A stretch of 64,000 nucleotides of DNA from Laguncularia racemosa (GCA_037954665.1 JBBMOL010000066.1:1922001-1986000), one strand, 5' to 3'; shown: positions 37,203-49,263, counted from the first letter of the stretch. Translations and numbers: made by a program. Notes: generated by a model not told the origin, from the letters alone.

Positions 37203-38812
37203 CTAATAGAAGTGTTCCTGCAATACTTCTAATGTTTTAGCTACTCCAAAGTGTCCCATTAAACCTCCTCCATGAGACTCCCTCACTAGTAATTTTCTTA
37301 AGGAACAAATTGGAATGCACAGTTTACTCTCCCTAAACAAGAATCCTTCATGTTTATAAAATTTTCCATGCCCACTCTTCTCACAATACACATACTCCTC
37401 ACAAAAATCTCGATCAGCAGCATATAACTCCTTAATGTACTCAAAACCAAGCAGTCTAGAACTAAGAGTAGAGATAAGAGTATACCTTCTAGAAAGTGCA
37501 TCAGCAACTACATTCTCTTTACCTTGCTTGTAGTGGATGACATATGGAAATGTTTCGATGAACTCCACCCAACGAGCATGCCTTTTGTTCAGCTTGTGTT
37601 GCCCCTTCAAATACTTCAAAGATTCATGATCAATGTGGATCACGAACTCTTTTGGCCAAAGGTTGTGTTGCCACGTCTCCAGGGCTCGAACCAATGCATA
37701 TAGCTCCTTGTTGTAAGTAGGGTAATTCAAGGTTTCCCCACTTAGCTTCTCGCTAAAGAATGCAATCGGTCTTCTCTCCTGCATAAGCACTGCTCCAATA
37801 CGTAATCCTGAAGCATCACACTCAATTTCAAACGTTTTAGCAAAGTTAGGTAAAGCAAGTAACGGCGCCTGAGTCAACTTATTTTTAAGCGTTTAAAAGG
37901 TCTTCTCTTGTTGCTCTCCCTAGCTGAACCCCACGTTCTTCTTAATTACCTCAGTAAGTGGTGCACAATGGTGCTGAAATCCTTCACAAATCTCCTATAA
38001 AAGCTCGCTAGTCTATGGAAACTCCGTACATTACTTACATTGGTTGGACTAGGCCATTCTTGGATCGCACGAACCTTTTCTTCATCAATCTGTATTCCCT
38101 GCGCACTAACAACAAAACCAAGAAACACAAGTTTGTCTGTGCAAAAAGTGCACTTCTTGAGGTTAGCATATAATTGTTCCTTTCGAAGCACTTCTAAAAC
38201 ATCCCTCAAGTGTGACATATGATCTTTTAAACTTTTGCTGTAAATAAGAATATCATCAAAATAGACAACCACAAAATTTCCAATAAAAGTCCTCAAAACA
38301 TGGTTCATAAGTCTCATAAAAGTACTAGGTGCATTAGTTAAACCGAAAGGCATTACTAACCACTCATACAATCCATATTTTGTCTTAAATGCAGTTTTCC
38401 ATTCATCACCTTCTTTCATTCTAATTTGGTGATATCCACTTTTCAGATCAATTTTAGAAAAGACACTAGACCCATGCAACTCATCTAACATGTCATCTAA
38501 GCGAGGAATGGGATGACGATACTTTACCGTGATGTTATTGATGGCGCGGCAGTCAACACACATTCTCCATGTCCCATCCTTCTTAGGCACCAAGATCACA
38601 GGCACTGCACATGGACTCATGCTTTCTCTCACGTACCCCTTCTCCATTAGTTCATCGACCTGCCTTTGGAGTTCTTTTGTCTCCTCCAGATTGCTCCTAT
38701 AAACTGGCTTGTTTGGAATCGATGCTCCGGGTACAAGGTCAATCTGGTGCTCAATACCACGAACAGGTGGTAATCCCTTTGGAATCTCCTCAGGAAAGAC
38801 ATCTTCAAAGTC
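37203..38812 (-). pseudogene. Reverse transcriptase and RNase H part of the Ty3-type polyprotein
   Basis: Reverse transcriptase is recognisable from 38,647 down to about 37,970 with KKDGTWRMCVDCRAIN, the FSKIDLKSGYHQIR stretch and the catalytic YFDDILIYS near 38,240-38,270. RNase H follows (37,877-37,203) with IECDAS, the ALVRALETWQH region and IHIDHESLKYL, then the GHFGVAKT zinc-finger start of integrase. Breaks: in-frame TAA at 38,813-38,815 just upstream; a one-base slip near 37,965; TAG at 37,920-37,922; TAA at 37,893-37,895; TAG at 37,203-37,205. All four stops are of the kind produced by C-to-T (or G-to-A) change, as expected for methylated silent DNA. Confidence 0.9.
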
Positions 38813-40741
38813 TTACACAAGAGACACAACCACACTAGGCAAAGAGTTAGATAATTCGTTAGTAGTCAAACATGTTTCTTTAAAAACCAACAACAACATA
38901 GGTTGCCTCATCACTAACGCTCTCCTTACTACACTCGTTCTTGCCACACAACTCTCCTTTTGCAAGGCTGCCCTCTCCTTTTCACTCACCACCAAAGTTG
39001 ATCCCCCTTTAACTTGGCCTCTCACACTCTTTCCAGCCTTCCTCTCCTTTTCCTTTTGATCTTGACTTTTATATTCCTTTTTCTTCTCATTGTCTTTTGC
39101 TCTCTCACTCTCACTCTGCTTTTCACTCACCTTGTGTTTTGCAAACGACTGTTGTAGTTGCAACTGGTCCTCATACACTTGCTTAGGTGTTAAAGGTTTA
39201 AGATTAAAGCTTTTCCCTTGGTGAACAAGCATATACTTGTTAGAAAAGCCATCATGAACAGCCTTCCTATCAAATTGCCATGGTCTCCCCAACAACACAT
39301 GACATGCTTGCATTGGCACTACATCACATAACACCTCATCCTCATACCTACCAATGCGAAACCCAATCAAGGCTTGCTTACTCACCTTAGTCTCACCACT
39401 ATCATTCAACCACTGCAATTTATATGGACTAGGGTGTCTAACAGTTTTGAGCCCCAACCTTTCAACAATAAAATTGCTCACTACATTGGTGCAACTTCCC
39501 CCATCAATAATCAAACTACAAATGTGATCTCCTAGATAACATCTAGTATGAAATATATTCTCTCTTTGCACCTCTTCTTCTTCTTTCACCTGCACATTCA
39601 AAGCTCTCTTCACTACTGCCACTAGCCTTCCCATTGCAGGCTCCTCATCATCACTAGCATCCTCTAATGGAGGCATATCCTCTTCTTCACTATCCCCCTC
39701 AATCTCATACTCTCCATCATCATGCAAAATCATCACACGCCTATTTGGACATTGACTAGCAATATGGCCTCTACCTTGACATTTAAAACATCTAATGTCA
39801 CGATTTCTAGAAGTAGAAGATTCAGGGTTACCTTGATTACTAGGAGTAGAACCCGCTTGCCTCAGCTCCCCTTTTGGTTTGGTGGGTAAAGGCTTTTCTT
39901 CCTTCTTCCATTGATTATTCTTCCAAGTGGATGAACCATTACCCTGTTGCAACCGTGCATTACTACTACCTCTCCTCTTGTGCTGGTTCTCAACTTTTAT
40001 AGCCATGTGGACCATATCCTCCAATTCTACATAATGCTGCAATTCAACAACATTTTGGATTTCTCTATTCAACCCCACAAGAAATCTAGCCATTGTAGCC
40101 TCTCTATCCTCCTCTACATTCACCCTAATCATAGTGACTTCCATCTCCTTGAAATACTCATCTACACTTCGGCTTCCCTGCCTCAGAGTTTGCAACTTGT
40201 TGTGCAATTCACGATAGTAATACGCAGGTACAAACTGCTTCTTCATCACTCTTTTCATCTCTTCCCAAGACTCAATAGGTGGCTCGCCACTCCTTCTCCT
40301 ATTCAACATTAGTTGATCCCACCACACTATAGCATAATCTGAAAATTCAATGGCAGCAAGTTTCACCCTCCTTCCCCCACTATAGTTGTGACAATCAAAC
40401 ACCATCTCCACCTTTTTCTCCCACTCTAAATACGCCTCGGGATCATTCTTCCCTTGGAAAGGAGGAATCTTCATCTTTATGCTACTTAATTGATCATCCT
40501 CTCTATTCCTATCTCCTATATCATCCCAATCCCTAGTTCCTCTATTCCGACCACTATAACCTCTATAACTCCCGACAGAAGGCTCATCAGAGTCATCATC
40601 CGACATTACATCTCCACCCCTCGGTACTCTCCTAGAACGACTCTCCCTCTTACGCCCTTGGAATACGTTTGTGGATTGCTCTAGTCTTTGCTCTACCGTC
40701 TCATGAATTTGTTCCATTCCCTCTTGGAACATCCTCTTCAT
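38813..40741 (-). pseudogene. gag and protease part of the Ty3-type polyprotein
   Basis: The frame is open from inside the 5' LTR (40,876) to the TAA at 38,813-38,815; the first Met inside the element body is at 40,741. Gag core words include DPEAYLEWEKKVE, IVWWDQLM and YYYRELHNKLQTLRQG. A CX2CX4HX4C zinc knuckle (CFKCQGRGHIASQC) lies near 39,752-39,793. The aspartic protease with LIIDGGSCTNVVS follows near 39,480-39,510. Gag packages element RNA; the protease cuts the polyprotein. The acidic and Lys/Glu-rich linkers are typical of the group. Confidence 0.92.
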
Positions 40742-40782
40742 TTCTCCCCTCAACGCCTCAATTACTAACCTAACATCAAAAG

Positions 40783-41677
40783 TGATACGAACAATCGGAA
40801 ATTCAAACCACGCCAACCCGTGACGAAACCTAATACCAATACGTTCAGAAATTCGTTGCCTAAGACGCCCAAACACCTAAAGTGGAAACCGCGACCCGTT
40901 GTCTATAAGCGAGACAAGAACCTTGGTATAAAATGAAGACGCCACAATCGGGATGAAAGACCGATTGATAAGTCGGGATGAACGCCACGGAAATCAATCC
41001 GATAAGTTCGATTTAGTTCTTGAAGAACTAAGAGAGGTGCCTCTCAAAAGTGTTTAATGTTCAAAGATGTATGTTGTTCATTGTTCTAAACCTTAGGAGC
41101 TTTTATACTAGGGTTACAATTCGTGTAAAACAAGTCCAAAACGACGTAGTTTAGATAAGTAGCGTAAAAACGCGAAAACAGAACAAGTTGGCCGGCAGGG
41201 GATACACGGTCGTGTACACGGCCGTGTACCTTTCTGTACAACTTCTGGCAACATACACGGCCATGTACTTTGACCGTGTACTTTTCTGTGCACATTCCGG
41301 TCACATACACGACCGTGTACTTCTGGTCGTGTATCTTTCTGTATATTTGCTTGTCTCCATATACGGCCGTGTACTTTGGCCGTGTATCTTTTTGTGGATT
41401 TGCTTGACTCCATACACGGCCGTGCCTTGAAAGTACACGCCCTCTTCAACTCGTATCCGATGTGACTTGTATAAGAGCAAGGGTCTTCCCATGGTTGTTC
41501 CAATCCGTTCCAACTTCATGATTGCCCCAATCCTTTCCGGCTTCATGGACATCCTTTATCAACCCATTAAGTGCTTCCTTGAGTCGTTTCGCTCGACTTC
41601 TTATGATCGGTCCAGGCGGCACTTCAAGAAGATCCACATTCCTTCTTCCAGCTTGACTCTCATCATGGATCTCATCA
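40783..41677 (-). repeat. 5' LTR of the Ty3-type element
   Basis: 895 bp, TG...CA ended, followed by the second ATTTG at 41,678-41,682. It should contain the element promoter; I could not assign a TATA box with confidence. Just inside its end, at 40,782 and below on the minus strand, the expected TGG-initiated primer-binding site is not evident. Confidence 0.95.
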
Positions 41678-41682
41678 ATTTG
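41678..41682. repeat. Target-site duplication of the Ty3-type element (right)
   Basis: ATTTG, identical to 35,325-35,329. Confidence 0.9.
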
Positions 41683-42749
41683 GATCGAGCTGAGATCGCA
41701 AACCCAAGAAAATTATATCAAGCAAAACACCCATTGTACTAGCTCTTGTCCCTATTCAATTAGTCCATTATCTACACCATACATTCAACCGGCCTATGGT
41801 TCCATCCGAATAAGCAATACGTTGACGACGTCCTATTCGATTATTTCTTCTTTCTTCAAATTGTTGATTCTCTTCATTCTTCCAATTGAGTGGGCGTTTC
41901 ATCCATCCTAATGGCTAACAAGACACTAACAAATATTTTATTACAATTTTAGCTTTTTAATTGCGTTATGATCATTTTTATTTAATGTCTTGCCATTGTC
42001 CTACTAGGTTAATATATAAGGCTTATTTTATTTTACTATAGACTAGCTAACAGTTTTATCTCTTCTCCTTTTTTTTTTGAGACCTTTGTTAATACTGAAA
42101 TATTAACCTTTGTTTGATCTTATCAATCAAATTTATTTATTTGATTATGGTGATCGTATTAAATTGATCTAATTAACCCTTTATTGTTCATTATAATTGT
42201 GAAATACATCGATTACAAAAATTCGATACCCTAGTCATCTATTGAATGGAATCTTCCAACCAATATCTACTCATATCTTGTTTTATCATCATTCATAATT
42301 CGAAATACAAAAAATTACTAAAAACCTTACTAATTATTCTACCTAAAACCCAAATTTTCATAGTTGTGAATATCATTGCATGTTAATAGAAAATACTTTA
42401 ATCATATTGAAGGATCAAAGCATATCATATTTTGATATTAAAGTTGCATTACGATACACTTCAATCAATAGGCCTTAAAATCCTTGTTGGTGAAATTGAT
42501 ATTTGAAATTAGGATTAGGGTTTCTTTTGTAGTTACAAGTTGTGATGTGCCAGTTTTGTGTAATTGTGATGTGATGGTTGGAGTGAGAATGCAACTTATA
42601 GGCACGATGTTTAGTGATTAGAAGTGGGGTGAGTTTTGTTTAGAAGGGTGGTTTATTCTATGTGCTTACTAATTGTTTGATTAATTATGTATGAGGGATT
42701 TTGATTGAGTTTGATACAATAATTGCCATAAGTTTGGTGAGTGTCAATC
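41683..42749. other. Intergenic stretch between two Ty3-derived sequences
   Basis: AT-rich with no gene. It may hold the LTR and leader of the decayed element whose gag starts near 42,750, but I could not define LTR ends or a primer site. Confidence 0.45.
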
Positions 42750-43430
42750 AAGCAAGTGATGGTGGTAATGGAAGGAGAAGAGGCATTAATCTACCCGAAG
42801 TAGCCCTAAAACAAAACCTAAGGGAATTGATGGAAACCATATGAAATGCTAATATTCAAATAGGAGCATTGGAGGCACAAATGGATAGCACACATGGGCA
42901 TGCGCACAAGGTTGTTGGAAAGGTGGCTAAGGGTGAGGTTGATATACATGGAGTTGAGGTTGAGCAAGGATTTGAAGGTAATCAACAATTTAAAGGTGTA
43001 GACGATATAAAATTGAAAATACTGCTATTTGAGGGGAGTAGATTTGTTGTGCTTATTATGATTGAAAATAAGTGGAAAAGATTTAAGTGTTATGAGTATG
43101 ATCCAATAAGGATTGAATCAACAACATTAGAATTTACATATTATGTTGTGTTGTGGTAAAATAATGTGATGAATAATACAAGAATTGTGAAGGAGAGGTA
43201 GCTATGTGGCATGAAAAAAAAAACTATTGCTTTAAAGGAAATTTATACCTAATTACTATTGTTTGGATACCTTTTAAGCTTCAATCACTTCAACGAGATA
43301 GGTTAAGCACCAATGACTATGTTAAAGAATTCAAGATGTTAATGATTGAGTGTGATGTTAACAAACCTAGGGAGCCAACGATTGTTAGTTTTGTTACAAC
43401 TTACAAGGTTGAAATATGAAATACCTAGCA
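42750..43430 (+). pseudogene. Decayed Ty3-type gag remnant
   Basis: Plus-strand translation gives gag landmarks in order: a Gly/Arg-rich start and LRELMET-like helix near 42,780-42,840, then EAQMD and the FEGNQQFKGVDDIKLKI region, CYEYDP, LEFTYYVVLW, and finally LQSLQRDRLSTNDYVKEFKM with ECDVNKPREPTI near 43,280-43,385. These parallel the gag core of the complete element nearby but come from a different family. Stops and frame changes occur at about 42,841, 43,157 and 43,199. No protease or pol follows. Confidence 0.75.
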
Positions 43431-43633
43431 TAGTAGAGTTGCAAAAATTTGATATTCTAGAGTAAACTATTTGATTAAGGTTGACAAATAATGAAGAAGA
43501 AACCTATTCAGGACACAGGTGTCCACTTCAAAACCCATTAATCCCATCGGGCTTGCAAGAGACAAATTATAAGGGGCATGAAAGGGAAAATGCACTAAAA
43601 TAATTTTTTTTAAATAATCGCAAAATACGGTAC

Positions 43634-44295
43634 CTAATAAACTTATTCCCAAAATAGATAGTGAAAACACAAAAGGGAAACGTGCCTTCAACAATTTGTA
43701 CTGAAACCGTAAATACACTAAAGGCTCATTCCGAGTACACACCTTTAATGCAAGTATGTATCGCACAAATTTTTTAAGTAAATTTTTATAATTTTTAAAT
43801 TTATGAAAATTAATTTTTGTCGTTCTTATATAAACTTTTAATTTTTTAAAAACAAAAAAATTAATTTGGGAAAATTTATCATTTAATTTTTTTTATAAAA
43901 AATCATATAAAAAATCATAAATAAATTTGGTGATTATCGAGATACTCTCGACAAGTAGAATGTTGAGCACATATTTCTTCAACCCGATAGGCATTACAAT
44001 TATTTTTATGATTTTATTTACATGATTTTTCATAAAAAAAATATTAATAATAAATTTTCTTAAATTATTTTTTTTGTTTTAAAAAAAAATAAATATTTAC
44101 ATAAGAATAACAAAAAAAATAATTTTCATAATTTTAAAAATTATAAAAATTGATTCAAATTTTATTTTTTTAAAATTGTGATTTATACTAAAGGCACAAA
44201 TTTGAAGCATATTCTAAATATGTACTTTTAATACAAATTGCTAAAGGCACATTCTCGATCCATCCCTTTACTACCTATTTTGGAAATAAATTTAC
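43634..44295. repeat. Long imperfect inverted repeat (about 0.66 kb)
   Basis: The left arm from about 43,634 to 43,935 is matched, inverted, by about 44,025 to 44,295. Paired landmarks from the outside in: TTATTCCCAAAATAGATAGT with ACTACCTATTTTGGAAATAA; GTGCCTTCAACAATTTGTAC with ACAAATTGCTAAAGGCAC; AATTTTTAAATTTATGAAAA with TTTTCATAATTTTAAAAATT; GAAAAATTT-type AT-rich inner stretches. The unpaired centre of about 90 bp holds GATACTCTCGACAAG. It resembles a foldback or MITE element; a transcript across it would form a long hairpin. Confidence 0.75.
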
Positions 44296-45095
44296 GGGAT
44301 ATCTTATCTCACAGTTATTAAAAAAAACAAATACAATATTTTAGTAAATTTGGAGTACGATAGGAGGGGTGTTAGGATTCCACAGGTGCATCGTACGCAA
44401 GAACGACCAAGAACAAGACCAGCGAAATGAAGCGTTTTATCCACTTTAATGTTTGAAAAATTAAAAACACAAATTAGAGAGAGAATGTTGGATTGCCACC
44501 TCATTCCCTCAGGAAACTGAGAATCTAAAAAGAGTATTGAAACATCGACTAGCGGCGGCAGACGGGAAGTAAAATACTTTTGAAGATGTGTTAGACGATC
44601 AAAGCTCGTTGTCACTGTTCGTTATTGCCCTCGATATTTCCCTCCTATAAAGACATTAAACACCAAAGTAAAAACATATCGATAAGGAGGGTAAAAGGCA
44701 CAATCACAATACATTTTGTCATGGGCAATACAGCACTACTGAAATTTTGTTATATCTATTTGCCTAATTGCTTGACACGATACAAGTAAAACGTGGAATG
44801 AAAGAGAGGTCGAGACCAAACAGCAAATGGTCAAGATCCTCAAGAGGTCAAAAATCATTTGAATCGTCCCAATCATCGAACAAACCTTCGGCTATATCGA
44901 CAGTTCTCCAACAAGAGCTCAATCACCTCAACTAAATTTCTGAACAAGATGCTTATACATGAATCTCCTTCCACTTTTTTACAGATAAATACATTCATCA
45001 AGAAAGCTATGAACAAACATCAAATTTTCATTAGAAGCTTTGCAGCCCAATGATGTAAATAAGGCGAAGAATAGAGGGAAAAGGATATTTAACTG
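44296..45095. other. Region downstream of NIK3, no gene recognised
   Basis: A 103-codon minus frame (44,304-44,615) is open but unlike any family I know. The part adjoining 45,095 probably includes the NIK3 3' untranslated region. Confidence 0.5.
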
Positions 45096-48000
45096 TCACC
45101 TAGGACCCGAAAGCTCCATTGCTTCTACTACTAGCGAAGACTCTTCTATGAAATCTGAATACCTTTGAGGATTTTCAAAGGATCGAATCCTTGGTGTCTC
45201 CACCTTTTGAGAAGCCTCCCATTTCTCTGCTAAACCGTCACCCTCTAACATCCTAAGTACCTCTGACATTTTTGGCCGCTCTGATGGATTGAACTTAGTA
45301 CATAAGAGGGCAACCTTAACAATTTCTTCCAATTCAATTTGATCAAAATTGCCCTTAAGATCCTGATCTACCATTTGGCTTAGCTTCCCTTCTTTGTGAA
45401 GCTTATTAACCTATACACCAGTAAAAGTGTAACAGTTTAGCGCCTCATCGTATCTTTACACACTTCATTGTAAAAGTACAGTAAGGGAAAGAAAGGTATT
45501 TAGTGTGTGACTCTGTGTGTGTGTTTGTGAGTGAGGGAGAGAGGGAAAGTACCCAGTCAAGCATGACACCTTTCTGGCTTGCAACTCGTCCAATGTCCAG
45601 AGCTTTCTGACCTGTAATAAGCTCAAGGAGGAGCATACCAAACCCAAATACATCTGTTTTCTCTGAAGACTGGCCAGTTGATAAGTATTCTGGTGCAATA
45701 TGACCAACCGTGCCACGTACAGCTGTGGTGACATGGGAATCTCTGTGGTCTAGGAGCTTTGCTAACCCAAAATCTCCAACCACTGCCTCAAAGTCTTCAT
45801 CCAGCAAGATATTGGCTGCTTTGACATCCCGGTGTATAATTTTGGGGTCACACTGTTCATGCAAATAAACCAATCCCCTTGCCGTGCCCAAAGCAATCCT
45901 CTTTCTTCTTGACCAGTCTAAAGCTTGCATTCCAAGAATATGATCTGGTATAGTACAACCAGTTAAACAAATATTACCATATCTATGATCCTAGCAGTTA
46001 GAAATAGCAGAGTATAACTTAAGAAAAGCGCCTGCTCCTTGACAACATTAAGTCAATCCAGTTAACTTATTTCCCAATGAAAGTATAATATGCACAATTT
46101 CATGTTGTTGTTGTTGGCCTATGAAATTATACAGGTGAACTATTTTTGAGTCTGGAACTAACAAACTTCAGGAAAACAGGATATTGCAACATTTGGAAAA
46201 ATTAAGTATATCAAAATACAGAATATGCAAATTATAGCATGACTACTAAAAATTATAAAGCATTTAGACAATCCTACCTCTTAAGCGAGATGCAACACTT
46301 CCATTTGGCATATGGGGGTAAACAAGGAGCCTTTCATTCTCAGTTGAGCAGAAACCACAGAGCCTAAGAAGGTTCCTATGGACAGCCAAACTTATCATCT
46401 CTACTTCTGTCTGAAATTGGATTTCACCGCCAGCCGCATTGTAATCCTTCAACCTTTTGACTGCAACTAGACTCCCATCATTTAATCGTCCTTTATATAC
46501 AATCCCAAATCCACCTCTTCCTAAAATATTTTTTGAGCTGAAATTGTCTGTAGCATTCCTGAGCTCCTTAAATGTATACCTTCTCAAATGGCCCAAGCAG
46601 GCCTCTGGATCATATTGATCTGCAAAGAACAGCAGAGCTAAGGATCCATTGATCACAGCTTGAAAATCTTCTTATATGCTTAGATTGCTCAATGATGCAC
46701 CTTTTAAACAAACTCAGGAAAACATACAAACACAGGAAACTCCTAAAGGAAAAACAACCAAAGAATACACCTATGACAGTACACTCGTTTCATCTAATAA
46801 ATAATCCATTGAAGTGAACTACCTTGGCAACAATGAAACCCCAAGGAAAGCACATATGGTTCAACATCAACACTGAGAAAATGTCAGCTTATGAAACGAA
46901 ATGTGAAGGCAGAAGCTAGTAAACACATTAACGAGTGGGGATTGAGATGGTGGAGACTGAGAAAGACTAACCATTGACATCAAAGAAAATCTGTTGATTA
47001 TGCCTGTGTCGCCACCAAATAGACAGCCCAACTAGACTGACCAAAAGAAATGCACCACCAAAGCTTGAGCTTAAAGCAATTGTTAAATGATGACTTCTTG
47101 ATCCAGAGTCTTGTTGACCTGTCCAAAAAAATCCTAGTCAACCAGATACTCGATAAATTTATTAGATAACCTTAACATAAAGCATTATACAGCATAAACT
47201 TTTCCAATACCCACCTTTCATTACATCTGGCGGGAAGGAAAGTGGCTCTGGAAAGACGGAGGTGCAATTATTTCCAGTTGATGATCCACAAATTAAAGGG
47301 TTACCAATGATTCTGAATGGAAGAAAAAATAACAAAAAGATCTTAAATTGCGCAAATGAACTTCTTATTTTGACAGCTAAACAATTTTGAGAAAGAGATA
47401 ACGCACTTGAAGGTTCGTGCTGATATTTTTGGCAAAGGGCCACTTAAGTTGTTATATGAAAGATCCCTGAAAATAGAATTAACAATGTTAAAAACAAAAA
47501 AACAATGATCTTTGTGCCAAACTGGCAATATCTTGCAAGTAACTTTGCTTTAATATGGCCAAGTACACAAAGCATTGAGTTATCAACATACACAAGTGTG
47601 AGGCCTTCAATGTTCGACAGTGACTTAGGGCAGGGTCCAGTGAGACTGTTGTTGTTCAACCTCCTAGTTCAAATGAAAAAAAATGATACACCAACTGTAA
47701 GAGCTCAATCCATCTGAGGAACAAATATGAAATAGAAGACGGTAAATTTCTCATATTCGAGCTTTTGAAAGAAGGTATTAATCATTGAAACAAGAATAAG
47801 TTTCAGATAATTTACAGATAATTCAGGTTCCTGAGGTCCCCCAGAGCACTGGGAATTTCACCACTAAATGCATTATTAGAGAGATCAAGAGTCTGAAGCT
47901 TTGCCAGCTTTCCTATTGCTGTGGGAATAGGACCATGAATATTATTATTCTGCAGCAACCTACACATAAGAATATCCATCAATCGCATTGCCATCAAACA

Positions 48001-49263
48001 ACTGCATGGCACTGAGAGAAGCAGGAGATTCCTTCCAAGAAGCAAATCCAAACGAAGTTAAAATACCCTAAGGAATTGGCTAAAACAAATACTGGATAAC
48101 TCCTAATAAGAAAGCCTAGAGGCAACAACTCACACAGATTGCAAATAAGAAAGATTCCCGATTCCCGGAGACACTGTCCCAGATAAGCTCTGACTAGGAA
48201 GTCCCCTGTATATAAATGAAGAGTCGGGTATCGTCAAACAGTCTGTAAATAGAAATATGAAATAAACTTTTTCTTTAAGAGGGAATAAAAACTTACAGAG
48301 CAGATACATATCCATCGGGAGTGCAGGTCACCATCCTCCAGCTACAAGGATCTACAGCATTCACATCCCAGTTCTCCAGAACATTGTAGGGATCGTGAAG
48401 AGCATTTTTTATAGCCATCAAAGCAACGACTACACAGTTTAGAGGGAAGGCAAGCGTAAGAATAAACCATATTACCCTACCTTCATCATAATCAATTTCT
48501 CACCAGCTCAAAGTCTCAAATAAGCAAAAGGAGAACAGCATAATTAATACGACACCCAGTAGCCCTATCTTTGGTCACTGGACAATTTAATAACTCAGAA
48601 TTCAGCAGAAGCTGGTTTCCCACATATCTCTAGTTGACCGCACAGTATTGGCAGGAACATTAAGAGCTCTCATGAGCCCACATACGAGAAATAAATACGA
48701 GAGAATCCCACACAAAACAAATATTTTCAAAAACCACTAGAACCGAAAATAAAGTGAAAGCTCGCACAAACAGAGGTGCCCTTGTTTAACGACAAACATT
48801 TTCCGAACACTTGGAACAAAAAATTCACTGGTTGATAGAAAACACTCTTCATTCACAGAATATTTCCCTATAAGAAATGAAAAAATATTCCCCACATTCC
48901 ACCTTGATATTCAGCAACCCATCACCTCTACACTAAGCACTATAGGAACTTAGTAATTAGCGAAGCCGCTTTCGAATAATTCTTTCAACATTTCACATAT
49001 GGAAAAAGCACAACCTAAGCTCGTAAATCCAAACAATACAAAAGGTATGTAAGAAGAAACCACACCATGGTGCAATAAATGAAGGCAGCAAACACAGATG
49101 TAAATTACTAATTAAGTAGAAAGCTTCAAAAGGAAAAAGAGAAAAGGGAACTTTTACCTTCGTAATTTATACCGGCAGGAGAAAGAGTGGCATAAGAACA
49201 CCCCAATAATGCCAGAACCAGAAACCCCAAAACTCTCCATAACAATCCTCTGTTTCTTACCAT
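45096..49263 (-). CDS. NIK3: NIK3/CIK1-type LRR receptor-like kinase (LRR-RLK subfamily II)
   Basis: Eleven exons: 49,263-49,158; 48,429-48,297; 48,205-48,134; 47,959-47,816; 47,663-47,592; 47,466-47,407; 47,312-47,215; 47,118-46,972; 46,619-46,278; 45,944-45,553; 45,410-45,096. They total 1,881 nt (626 aa), all introns GT-AG and phases closed. Protein: signal peptide about 1-25, LRR N-cap with WDVNAVDPCSWRMV, five LRRs encoded by the short exons 3-6, a Pro/Ser-rich stretch, membrane segment about 240-264, kinase with GRGGFG (311-316), Lys332, HRDVK (429-433), DFG (449-451), APE (475-477), and the family's end AMELSGPR. It is an RD kinase of the SERK-related subfamily, a plasma-membrane co-receptor; Arabidopsis relatives act with CLAVATA-type receptors and bind a geminivirus movement protein. 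NIK3 rather than NIK1/2 rests on ATLSPAG-NYE, LPSQSLSG and the VVEAMELSGPR end. Odd: Gln398 where relatives have Pro. Confidence 0.93.

Larger units (their letters stand above)
35330..41677 (-). mobile_element. Complete Ty3-type LTR retrotransposon, coding-dead
   Basis: A 6,348-bp element bounded by ATTTG duplications and by LTRs of 875 bp (35,330-36,204) and 895 bp (40,783-41,677) that begin TGAT and end ATCA. Coding is on the minus strand in the order gag, protease, reverse transcriptase, RNase H, integrase, the Ty3 order. LTRs differ by about 27 substitutions plus indels of 16 and 4 bp by my count, near 3 percent, so insertion is not very recent. Stops at 38,813, 37,920, 37,893 and 37,203 and a one-base frame slip near 37,965 prevent a full polyprotein. 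The integrase frame runs into the 3' LTR with a PGPI-R-RAK-type tail, which recalls the CRM branch; lineage is inference. Confidence 0.95.

Noticed and set aside
39947..40312. 121-codon plus-strand open frame opposite gag
   Set aside because: Antisense shadow of the well-supported gag frame; Ser/His/Leu-rich.
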